DNA from: an uncultured Oscillospiraceae bacterium
GTDB taxonomy: Bacteria > Bacillota > Clostridia > Oscillospirales > Oscillospiraceae
Direction: 5' to 3'
Assembly: GCA_934636045.1 (NCBI GenBank)
Contig: CAKTZP010000005.1
Location: 1-35,347, forward strand
Length of the DNA: 35,347 nt
Shown here: positions 15,733 to 21,966 of the stretch, piece by piece
Numbering within the stretch: position 1 is the stretch's first letter
Layout: the number at the start of each line of letters is the position of its first letter
Made by a program: the position numbers and the translations under genes
Notes under the pieces: generated by a model
Databases searched by the model: none
What the model saw: the letters and a program-made list of their open reading frames with translations, nothing else
What the model was told of the DNA's origin: nothing

Positions 15733-17333
15733 GCGTCTTGTGTCGGTATTGAAATCTCCGCCAGAATCGCTTCGGCACAGCGGAGGCCGTCGACGGCGGC
15801 GGACATGATGCCGCCGGCGTAGCCCGCGCCCTCGCCGCAGGGATAGACGCCGCGCACGGCGCATTGCAGATCGTCACCACGCACAATGCGCACCGGCGAG
15901 GAGCTGCGCGTTTCCGGCGCAGTCAGCACGGCCTCGGGGTCAGAAAAGCCGGTCAGGCTCCGCTCGAGTGCCGGGATTGCCTGCTCCAGCGTGTCGGTGA
16001 TCTTTTTCGGCAAAATTTCATGCAGCTCGCACCACGTCACGCCCGGCCGATAGGTCGGGCTTATGCTGCCTGCACCGGTCGACGGGCGGTGCTGTAAAAA
16101 GTCTCCCACCTGCTGTGCCGGGGCGCGGTAGGTCTCGCCCGCCGCGCGGTAGGCGCACTGCTCGATCTGCTCCTGCCAGAGCATCCCGCCGAGCGGAGAA
16201 GCGTCCGGAAAGTCCTCGGGCCGGAGCGTAACCAGCAGCGCGGCGTTGGCGTTTTCGCCGCCGCGGTCGGAATTGCTCATGCCGTTGGTGGCGATGCCGC
16301 CCGGCTGCGACGCCGCCGCAACGACGTATCCGCCCGGGCACATGCAGAAGGTATAGGCCGAGCTGCCGTCCGGCAGGTGCACCGAGAGCTTATAATCCGC
16401 CGGGGGCAGATAGGCCGGGCGCGGCATGCCATACTGCGCGCGGTCAACCGCCGCCTGCGGATGCTCGATGCGCACGCCCATGGAAAACGGCTTTGGCTCC
16501 ATGGGCAGCCCCGCGGCCAGCAGGGCGCGGAAGGTATCGCGCGCGCTGTGCCCCACGGCCAGAATCAGCCGGTCGCAGTCCAGTGTCTCCGTCCGCTCGC
16601 CGCAGACGGTCTCGCAGCCGGTCAGGCGGCCGCCGTCGATCCGCAAGCCCGTCAGGCGCGTGCGGAAGCGCACCTCGCCGCCGAGGCGCTCGACCTCGCG
16701 GCGCAGGTTGCGCACCACCTCGAACAGCACATCCGTCCCGACGTGCGGCTTTGCATCGTAACAAATCTCCGGCTGCGCACCGAAGGCAACAAATTGCTCC
16801 AAGATCCAGCGGCAGCGCTCATTTTTTGTGCCGGTGTTGAGCTTGCCGTCGGAAAACGTTCCCGCGCCGCCCTCGCCGAACTGCACGTTGCTCTCCGGAT
16901 CAAGCGCGCCGCCGTTCCAGAAGGCCTCAACCTTCTCCCGGCGCGTCTCCACGCAGTCGCCGCGCTCGAGGACGATCGGCCGCAGCCCCGCCCGCGCCAG
17001 CACCAGCGCCGCAAACATGCCCGCCGGGCCGAAGCCCGCAATGACCGGACGGCTGGTCGACGTTTTCTTCGGAATGCGGTAGACATACGGCTCGGCGCGG
17101 CTGAGCTTGGGGTCATGATTGCGGCGCAAAAGCGCGCCCTCGCCGCTGCGCAGCACCACGTCCACGGTGTACACCCAGCGCAGCACGGGCTTTTTCCGCG
17201 CGTCGAGCGAACGGCGGAAGATGGTCAGGGTCTTGATTTCCGACGCCGGAAGCCGCAGCGCCTTTGCCGCGGCATACAGCAGTCCCGCCTCGCCCTGCTC
17301 CGCGGGGAGGGTCAAATCTCGAATTCGTATCAT
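15729..17333 (-). CDS. FAD-dependent oxidoreductase, COG2509 family
   Basis: A 534-residue cytoplasmic flavoprotein. An N-terminal domain of about 95 residues (opening MIRIRDLTLP) precedes the dinucleotide-binding motif VIAGFGPAGMFAALVLARAG, then VLERGD. NVQFGEGGAGTFSDGKLNTG and the C-terminal GVYPCGEGAGYAGGIMSAAVDG are family hallmarks. Substrate unknown; members are widespread in anaerobes. The ATG at 17333 follows AAGGAG and overlaps the upstream flavoprotein stop by 4 bases, so the two are an operon. The stop codon lies inside a REP-like element. Confidence 0.88.
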   Translation of the reverse strand: MIRIRDLTLPAEQGEAGLLYAAAKALRLPASEIKTLTIFRRSLDARKKPVLRWVYTVDVVLRSGEGALLRRNHDPKLSRAEPYVYRIPKKTSTSRPVIAGFGPAGMFAALVLARAGLRPIVLERGDCVETRREKVEAFWNGGALDPESNVQFGEGGAGTFSDGKLNTGTKNERCRWILEQFVAFGAQPEICYDAKPHVGTDVLFEVVRNLRREVERLGGEVRFRTRLTGLRIDGGRLTGCETVCGERTETLDCDRLILAVGHSARDTFRALLAAGLPMEPKPFSMGVRIEHPQAAVDRAQYGMPRPAYLPPADYKLSVHLPDGSSAYTFCMCPGGYVVAAASQPGGIATNGMSNSDRGGENANAALLVTLRPEDFPDASPLGGMLWQEQIEQCAYRAAGETYRAPAQQVGDFLQHRPSTGAGSISPTYRPGVTWCELHEILPKKITDTLEQAIPALERSLTGFSDPEAVLTAPETRSSSPVRIVRGDDLQCAVRGVYPCGEGAGYAGGIMSAAVDGLRCAEAILAEISIPTQDA

Positions 17334-18523
17334 CGGCTGCTCCTTATCTGTCCGGCGAGCCGCCCGGACGCCCACGCCCATTGCAGGTTGTACCCGCCGC
17401 AGTCACCGTCGATGTCCAGCACCTCGCCCGCGGCGTACAGGCCGGGGCAGAGGCGGCTTTCCAGCGTTTCCGGGTCGAATTCCGCCGTACGGATGCCCCC
17501 GGCGGTCACCTGTGCCTGCTCCAAGCCCATGGTGCCGGAGACCTCCAAGCGGTAATTTTTCAAAATTTCACACAGCCGCCCAAGCTGCGTCACGCTGCCG
17601 CAGGGCTGCTCCGGCGCAACGCCCGCCTCGCGCAGCAGCATCCGCCCGAGGCGGTTGTGCAGCATGCCGGTCAAAAGCTCGGAGGCCGGTAAGCCCGGCA
17701 GCGCCGCCTGCCGCCGCAGCAGCAGCGCCGTCAGTGCATCGGTATCGAGCTGCGGCAAGAAATCCAGCGTCAGTGTCCGGCAGCTCTCGGCGGAAAAATC
17801 GCGCGAAAGCGCAAAGATTGCCGGGCCGCTCACGCCGTAGTCCGTGAACTGCACCTCGCCGAGCAGTTCCCGCCGCTCGTCGCGCACGCGCGCCTGACAG
17901 CGCACGCCCTTGAGCGCGCGGACAAAGCCCTGCTCCGTCCGCAGCTGCACGAGCGACGGCGCCAGCTTCGTCCGCTTATGGCCGAAGCTGCCGAGCAGCC
18001 GGTAGCCCAGCTCCGTACCGCCGAGCTTCGCGCCCGCCGCGCCGCCCGCGCAGACGATCACGCGGTCGACCGAGAGCGTCCGCTCCCCCGCCTGTGCATA
18101 AAAAACGCCCTTGCTGCGGCGCAGCTGCGTAATCTCGCAGCCGGTCTCGATGGTCACGTTCTCCCGCTGCTCCAAATGCAGCCGCAGCACATCGGCCACG
18201 CTGTTGGCGCTGTCGGAAAACGGATAGACCCGTCCGCCGGGCTCCGTCACCGTCAAAAGCCCCATCGAGGCAAACCACGCCATCGTCTCCTCCGGCGGGA
18301 ATAATGCCAGCGCCGGGCGACAGAAGTCGGGCTGCTGACCGTGGTAATTTTCTGCCGTCAGCACGCGATTGGTCAGATTGCAGCGACCGTTTCCGGTGGA
18401 AAGGAGCTTGCGCCCCGTCCGCGCCTGCCGTTCGGCGAGCACCACATGGTGCTCCGGGCGTTCCGAAGCAGTCAGCGCCGCGGCCATGCCCGCTGCGCCG
18501 CCGCCGATAATCAAAATATTCAT
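17330..18523 (-). CDS. BaiN/HI0933-family FAD-binding protein (aminoacetone oxidase family)
   Basis: A 397-residue flavoprotein of the HI0933/YhiN family (COG2081). The FAD motif ILIIGGGAAGMAAALTA opens the protein. RTGRKLLSTGNGRCNLTN is the family signature, and GLYAAGEVLDIDGDCGGYNLQWAWASG is the C-terminal hallmark. In Clostridium scindens a family member (BaiN) has been reported to act on bile-acid intermediates, but the family is broad and many hosts do not modify bile acids; specificity here is unknown. The start has GAGGTAAT upstream. It is the first gene of a two-flavoprotein operon. Confidence 0.9.
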   Translation of the reverse strand: MNILIIGGGAAGMAAALTASERPEHHVVLAERQARTGRKLLSTGNGRCNLTNRVLTAENYHGQQPDFCRPALALFPPEETMAWFASMGLLTVTEPGGRVYPFSDSANSVADVLRLHLEQRENVTIETGCEITQLRRSKGVFYAQAGERTLSVDRVIVCAGGAAGAKLGGTELGYRLLGSFGHKRTKLAPSLVQLRTEQGFVRALKGVRCQARVRDERRELLGEVQFTDYGVSGPAIFALSRDFSAESCRTLTLDFLPQLDTDALTALLLRRQAALPGLPASELLTGMLHNRLGRMLLREAGVAPEQPCGSVTQLGRLCEILKNYRLEVSGTMGLEQAQVTAGGIRTAEFDPETLESRLCPGLYAAGEVLDIDGDCGGYNLQWAWASGRLAGQIRSSR

Positions 18524-18545
18524 GGCATTACCTCATGATTCAGGC

Positions 18546-18574
18546 TTGACACAGCCCCGTCTTCGGACTATGAT
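18546..18574 (+). promoter_or_regulatory. Near-consensus sigma-A promoter for the DUF896 gene
   Basis: TTGACA (18546-18551), 17-base spacer, TATGAT (18569-18574). It lies 21 bases before the start codon, in the 72-base divergent gap with the flavoprotein operon. Confidence 0.85.
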
Positions 18575-18595
18575 GAGCGTGGGAGTTGATCAATT

Positions 18596-18799
18596 ATGAC
18601 AATGGAAGAAACCATCCGGCGCATCAACGAGCTGGCGCACAAATCCAAGCAGCAGCCGCTCACGCCGGAGGAGCTGGAGGAGCAAAAGGAGCTTCGCACC
18701 CGCTACGTCGCCGCCGTACGCAAGAATCTTTCCGCGCAGCTCGACAATACCTACATCGTCGAGCCGGACGGCACCAAGCACAAGCTCGGGCATCAGTGA
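18596..18799 (+). CDS. DUF896-family small protein (YnzC-like)
   Basis: A 67-residue cytoplasmic protein. TIRRINELAHKSKQQPLTPEELEEQKELRTRYV is the DUF896 helical hairpin, and the LDNTYIVEPDGTKHKL tail is also conserved. Family members are small helical proteins of Firmicutes with no settled function; B. subtilis relatives are in the SOS or cell-division context. The start at 18596 follows GGGAG; an ATG at 18602 is possible. Its last 7 bases overlap the end of the convergent DUF1294 gene. Confidence 0.88.
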   Translation: MTMEETIRRINELAHKSKQQPLTPEELEEQKELRTRYVAAVRKNLSAQLDNTYIVEPDGTKHKLGHQ

Positions 18800-19065
18800 A
18801 GCCACCGCACCGCCAGCCACGTGATCGGCACATACAGCGCAGTCATCAAGGGCATCCCGACGACAAAGGCGGGATGCCTCGTTTTATGCCGGAACATATA
18901 CATCCCCAGCCAGCCGCCGAGCGCGCCGCCGAAGAGGCCGACGAGCAGCAGCGTCTTTTCCGGAATGCGCCGGCGGTGCTGCCGGGCGCGCTTTTTGTCG
19001 GAATACATCATGCAAAACCCGATCCCATTCATAATTGCCAGCCATGCAGCATACCCATAGAGCAC
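18793..19065 (-). CDS. DUF1294-family membrane protein, GTG start
   Basis: A 90-residue protein with about three membrane helices. The conserved YSDKKRARQHRRRIPEKTLL loop and GLFGGALGGWLGMYMFRHKTRHPAF are clear DUF1294 hallmarks. Function unknown. The GTG at 19065 is the only start that preserves the full first helix and is preceded by AAAGGATG. It is convergent with the DUF896 gene (7-base overlap) and divergent from the lipoprotein gene, with only 29 bases between the two start codons. Confidence 0.85.
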   Translation of the reverse strand: MLYGYAAWLAIMNGIGFCMMYSDKKRARQHRRRIPEKTLLLVGLFGGALGGWLGMYMFRHKTRHPAFVVGMPLMTALYVPITWLAVRWLH

Positions 19066-19094
19066 TGAACATCATCCTTTCGGAGGGGATCTCT

Positions 19095-19601
19095 GTGAAA
19101 AAGCTGTCGTTTCTTTTTCTGCTTACGCTTATTTTAACATTTCCCGGCTGCGCTGTCAAGGAAGCCGCCGCGGCGGAGTATGTGACCGATACTCTGCCCG
19201 AGGCGGCCGCCCCGGCGTATTTTATGACCGCCGAGCTTCCCGCGGGCTCGATGCTCTCCGGCGCGTCAGATGAGGGACGCTTTGCCGTGTTCAGCCACGC
19301 GGACTATGAGGTCATCGAAGAAATTTTCCCCGCTGCGAGCGCGGAGGACGCGTTTTTGCATGTGGCGGGGCAGACCGCCGCACAGCTGCGCCCCATCAAG
19401 CTGCGCTCATCGCCGCACGAGGAATACCGCTTCGGCTGGACAGCCGCGGGCGAGGAGGGTACGCTTTCCTGCAGCGCCGCGCTGCTGCTCGACGGCGATT
19501 GGTGCTACAGCGTCAGCATCCAGTGCCGCGCTGAGAGGGAAAAGGACTACCAAAAGGTCTTTGCCGCCCTGCTTTCCAGCATCGAGCTGCAGGAGATTTG
19601 A
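19095..19601 (+). CDS. Predicted lipoprotein of unknown function, GTG start
   Basis: A 168-residue secreted protein. The GTG at 19095 follows GGAGGGG, and the product begins with a typical lipoprotein signal (KKLSFLFLLTLILTFPGC) with lipid-bearing Cys at about residue 20. The mature part is mostly mixed alpha/beta with AAGEEGTLSCSAALLLDGDWCYSVS. I do not recognise the family; it resembles small surface lipoproteins encoded beside housekeeping genes. Its stop codon overlaps the -35 box of the next promoter. Confidence 0.75.
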   Translation: MKKLSFLFLLTLILTFPGCAVKEAAAAEYVTDTLPEAAAPAYFMTAELPAGSMLSGASDEGRFAVFSHADYEVIEEIFPAASAEDAFLHVAGQTAAQLRPIKLRSSPHEEYRFGWTAAGEEGTLSCSAALLLDGDWCYSVSIQCRAEREKDYQKVFAALLSSIELQEI

Positions 19602-19626
19602 CAAACCGCCCGCTTTGCGCTACAAT
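19598..19626 (+). promoter_or_regulatory. Sigma-A promoter overlapping the lipoprotein stop codon
   Basis: TTGACA (19598-19603), 17-base spacer, TACAAT (19621-19626). The transcript should start near 19633, leaving about 16 bases before the TTG start at 19649. Confidence 0.85.
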
Positions 19627-19648
19627 AGGGCGCATGGAGGTGGGGCGA

Positions 19649-20095
19649 TTGAAAAAATGGCTGATCGTCTGCGTGCTGGTCGTGCTCGTGCTGCTCATTG
19701 CGGCAGGTGCATTTCTGGCCGTGCGCTTTTTCCGGCTGTACCAAGCGCAGAATGCGACCGAACCGCCCGCAGGCATGTCCGTGGAGGACTACGCGCGGGA
19801 TTATCTGACCGCCTATGCCGCCCGGTATGATGCGGCCTCCGCAACGCTCACGCTGACCAAGCAGACGGCCCTGTCCTACGACGAGGCCTGCCGGCACGGC
19901 GCGAGCATCTACGAGGGCGAGCTGGCGCCGGACACCTATCTGCCGCAGGTGCGCTCGCTCCTGCTGGACGTGGCCGCAAAGTGCGGCATTTCGGATCTCA
20001 GGATCCTTTTACAGTATGAAAGCAGCGACGGCGAGGTCATCTTCACCGTTTGCAGTGACGGCACGGTCGACACCTGCTGGGACGCCGCGTCATAG
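19649..20095 (+). CDS. Single-pass membrane protein of unknown function, TTG start
   Basis: A 148-residue protein. It has a basic start (KKW), one hydrophobic helix (IVCVLVVLVLLIAAGAFLAV) and an extracytoplasmic domain of about 115 residues with SVEDYARDYLTAYAARYD and a C-terminal SDGEVIFTVCSDGTVDTCW. The TTG at 19649 is chosen because GGAGGT sits 7 bases upstream and the promoter leaves no room for an earlier ribosome site; the ATG at 19634 is the alternative. No family recognised. The following GtrA gene starts 21 bases later. Confidence 0.72.
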   Translation: MKKWLIVCVLVVLVLLIAAGAFLAVRFFRLYQAQNATEPPAGMSVEDYARDYLTAYAARYDAASATLTLTKQTALSYDEACRHGASIYEGELAPDTYLPQVRSLLLDVAAKCGISDLRILLQYESSDGEVIFTVCSDGTVDTCWDAAS

Positions 20096-20116
20096 CCAAA
20101 AGAAAGAAGGTTCGCC

Positions 20117-20581
20117 GTGAAAGCAAAGCTCCGCTCCCTTTTTGACGTAAAAATGCTCAAATTCCTGCTCGTCGGCATCGTCAACACCCTATTCGGCACG
20201 ACGCTGATGTTTGTCCTGTATAATTGCTGGCTGGCAAAATACGGAGGCCTTGGTTATTGGATCTCCTCGGGTGCAAACTACTTTTTCGGCAGCATTTTGA
20301 GCTATTTTCTGAACAAATACTTCACCTTCAAAAATCATGAGCACGGCTGGAAGCCCGTGCTGCGCTTTGCGCTGAGCATTGCGGTGTGCTACCTGCTGGC
20401 CTACGGCGCAGCCAAGCCGCTCGTGCGTTGGATCCTTGCCGACGCCGCGCCGAAGGTGCGCGACAACGTTGCCATGCTGACCGGCATGTGCCTGTTCACC
20501 GGCCTGAACTACCTCGGGCAGCGTCTGTTCGCCTTCCGCGAGCCGAAGCAGGACGGCACCGGGCAGGGCAGCGCCTCCTGA
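20117..20581 (+). CDS. GtrA-family membrane protein, GTG start
   Basis: A 154-residue, four-helix membrane protein. FLLVGIVNTLFGTTLMFVLYN and the later SYFLNKYFTFKN are hallmarks of the GtrA family, proposed to flip polyprenyl-linked sugars for envelope glycosylation. The C-terminal helix ends NYLGQRLFAFRE, also typical. The GTG at 20117 follows AGAAGG. It sits between a single-pass protein and a PAP2-type phosphatase; lipid-carrier handling would link the last two (inference). Confidence 0.88.
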   Translation: MKAKLRSLFDVKMLKFLLVGIVNTLFGTTLMFVLYNCWLAKYGGLGYWISSGANYFFGSILSYFLNKYFTFKNHEHGWKPVLRFALSIAVCYLLAYGAAKPLVRWILADAAPKVRDNVAMLTGMCLFTGLNYLGQRLFAFREPKQDGTGQGSAS

Positions 20582-20636
20582 CGTGAATTTTTCCCGGCTG
20601 CCGAAAGAGAATGAAAGATAATTGAGGTAACCTACC

Positions 20637-21338
20637 ATGCGCAAACAACTTCGCCGCCTGATCCCGCGCTACGCGGCCTTCCCACTGATGATGACGGGTG
20701 TGATGAACCTTTTCGCCTATCAGCTGCCGAAGCTTTTCCAGCTCTTCCTCGACCCGTCCGAGATGCACGATATGACCACCTCCTTTGACGCGGCCACGCC
20801 GTTTTTACCGGGCTGGGTCTGGGTATATGTTGCGACATTCGTCTTTTGGACATACCAGAACGTCACCGTTGCGCAGGAAAGCCCGGAGGCAGCCAACCGT
20901 CTGTTCGCGGCGGATTTTCCTGCGCATTTTATCTGCTTTCTGTTTTTCGTGTTTCTTCCGACGACAAATGTCCGCCCGGAGGTCATCGGCACAGGGATGA
21001 CTGCGTGGCTGATGCGCTTTATCTACTGGATCGACACGCCGATGAACCTGTTTCCATCCATCCATTGCTACGTTGCGTGGCTCGGCACGCGCCTGATGTA
21101 CGACTGCAAGACGCTCAAGCACAAGACGCCCGTCTGCATCGCCTGCACCGTCGGCTCGCTGCTGGTCTTCCTTTCGACGCTGTTCACCAAGCAGCACGTC
21201 ATCTGGGACGTCCTCGCCGGGATCGCCGTCGCGGAGCTGGGCTACGGGATCGCCAAATATACCCGCTTCCCCGCCCTCCTCGGCCGCCTGAACGAGCGCT
21301 TCATGTCCACCAAGCTCGGCCACTTCCTCTGCGATTAA
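20637..21338 (+). CDS. PAP2-family membrane phosphatase-like protein
   Basis: A 233-residue protein with about six membrane helices. The C-terminal phosphatase motifs FPSIHCYVAW and STLFTKQHVIWDVLAGI carry the conserved histidines and aspartate of the PAP2 superfamily, in the arrangement seen in the PAP2_3 (inositol phosphorylceramide synthase-like) branch. The first phosphatase motif (KxxxxxxRP) is not obvious, as is usual in this branch. It could dephosphorylate a lipid or polyprenyl phosphate. It is the last gene before a strong terminator. Confidence 0.85.
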   Translation: MRKQLRRLIPRYAAFPLMMTGVMNLFAYQLPKLFQLFLDPSEMHDMTTSFDAATPFLPGWVWVYVATFVFWTYQNVTVAQESPEAANRLFAADFPAHFICFLFFVFLPTTNVRPEVIGTGMTAWLMRFIYWIDTPMNLFPSIHCYVAWLGTRLMYDCKTLKHKTPVCIACTVGSLLVFLSTLFTKQHVIWDVLAGIAVAELGYGIAKYTRFPALLGRLNERFMSTKLGHFLCD

Positions 21339-21345
21339 CAAAATC

Positions 21346-21377
21346 CGCCGCCCTCTTGAAACGAGGGCGGCGTTTTT
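21346..21377 (+). terminator. Intrinsic terminator after the PAP2 gene
   Basis: CGCCGCCCTC (21346-21355) pairs with GAGGGCGGCG (21363-21372) around a 7-base loop and is followed by TTTTT. Confidence 0.9.
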
Positions 21378-21397
21378 GTTGCCCATATCGCACCCCC

Positions 21398-21423
21398 GTA
21401 GGGCGGGCTCACCCGAGCCCGCC
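21398..21423 (+). repeat. REP-like element R5
   Basis: GTAG, arm GGCGGGCT, loop CACCCG, arm AGCCCGCC: a perfect 8-bp stem. It opens the 628-base gene-free region 21339-21966, which holds only repeats and terminators. Confidence 0.85.
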
Positions 21424-21468
21424 GCTGCTGGCATTATCGTATTTTATAGATATTTCTTCGTACCATGC

Positions 21469-21551
21469 GTAGGGGCCGATGCCCATAGCGCAGCCGTTGG
21501 CGGCTGTGCCGCCTTACGGATGCGGCATACCCCTTGCGGGTGCATCGGCCC
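21469..21551 (+). repeat. REP-like element R6 with a structured insertion in its loop
   Basis: The GTAG head, left arm GGGCCGATG (21473-21481) and right arm CATCGGCCC (21543-21551) are intact, but the usual 4-base loop has grown to 61 bases. The enlarged loop begins with the normal CCCA and then carries two further hairpins, CAGCCG/CGGCTG and TGCCGC/GCGGCA. Confidence 0.75.
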
Positions 21552-21572
21552 TTGCTGGCACCTTCGATTTCG

Positions 21573-21675
21573 CTGCAAACCGCATCGAAACACGCGCTGC
21601 GGCGCGGGGGACTCCTTCAGTCAGCTTCGCTGACAGCTCCCTCAGAGAGGGAGCCAAGGCGCTGCGGCGCGGGGG
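21573..21675 (-). repeat. Two-hairpin dispersed repeat, copy 3 (inverted)
   Basis: Read on the minus strand it has GGCTCCCTCTCTGAGGGAGC, then TGTCAGCGAAGCTGACTGA, flanked by CGCCGCAGCGC on both sides and followed by GTTTCGATGCGGTTTGCAG. It matches copy 2 at 15531 closely and, like it, leads into a REP-like element (R6). Confidence 0.8.
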
Positions 21676-21676
21676 C

Positions 21677-21699
21677 GGGCGCTCAATGAGCGCCCCTAC
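21677..21699 (-). repeat. REP-like element R7
   Basis: Read on minus: GTAG, then the perfect hairpin GGGCGCTC-ATT-GAGCGCCC. The arm sequence differs from the other copies but the plan (GTAG head plus short GC-rich hairpin) is the same. Confidence 0.75.
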
Positions 21700-21730
21700 G
21701 GCGTAAAATGGAAGCCGGCGCGGAATTTGC

Positions 21731-21821
21731 GGCGCGATGTGGGCATCGCGCCCTACGCAAAGTTTTGGATTGGGCGCAAAAACCAATCCTTTTGCGTAGG
21801 GCGGGCTGCCCTCAGCCCGCC
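21731..21821. repeat. REP-like pair R8/R9, heads facing each other
   Basis: R8 (21731-21756, minus) is GTAG, arm GGCGCGATG, loop CCCA, arm CATCGCGCC. R9 (21796-21821, plus) is GTAG, arm GGCGGGCT, loop GCCCTC, arm AGCCCGCC. The 39 bases between the heads are themselves an inverted repeat (GGATTGG against CCAATCC, and GCAAA against TTTGC). This is the layout of a bacterial interspersed mosaic element. Confidence 0.85.
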
Positions 21822-21892
21822 GCGATTTTTCGCTGACCTCCGAGCATCACGGCCATTTTTTATAGCATACCACGAGCATCGGAAATTTGCAA

Positions 21893-21925
21893 GAAAAAGG
21901 GACTGCCTCACGCAGAGGCAGTCCC
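21893..21925 (-). terminator. Intrinsic terminator of the ssnA-RAYT-ygfK operon
   Basis: Read on minus, GGGACTGCCTC and GAGGCAGTCCC form a perfect 11-bp stem with a 5-base loop, followed by TTTTTCTT. It lies about 40 bases after the ygfK stop codon. Confidence 0.9.
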
Positions 21926-21966
21926 GAATTTGATTATAGCGTCGCGGAAAATCGCTGCTCCCCGGC

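Noticed and set aside
21378..21892. Possible genes in the 21.4-21.9 kb gap
   Set aside because: All open frames are translations of REP-like and two-hairpin repeats.
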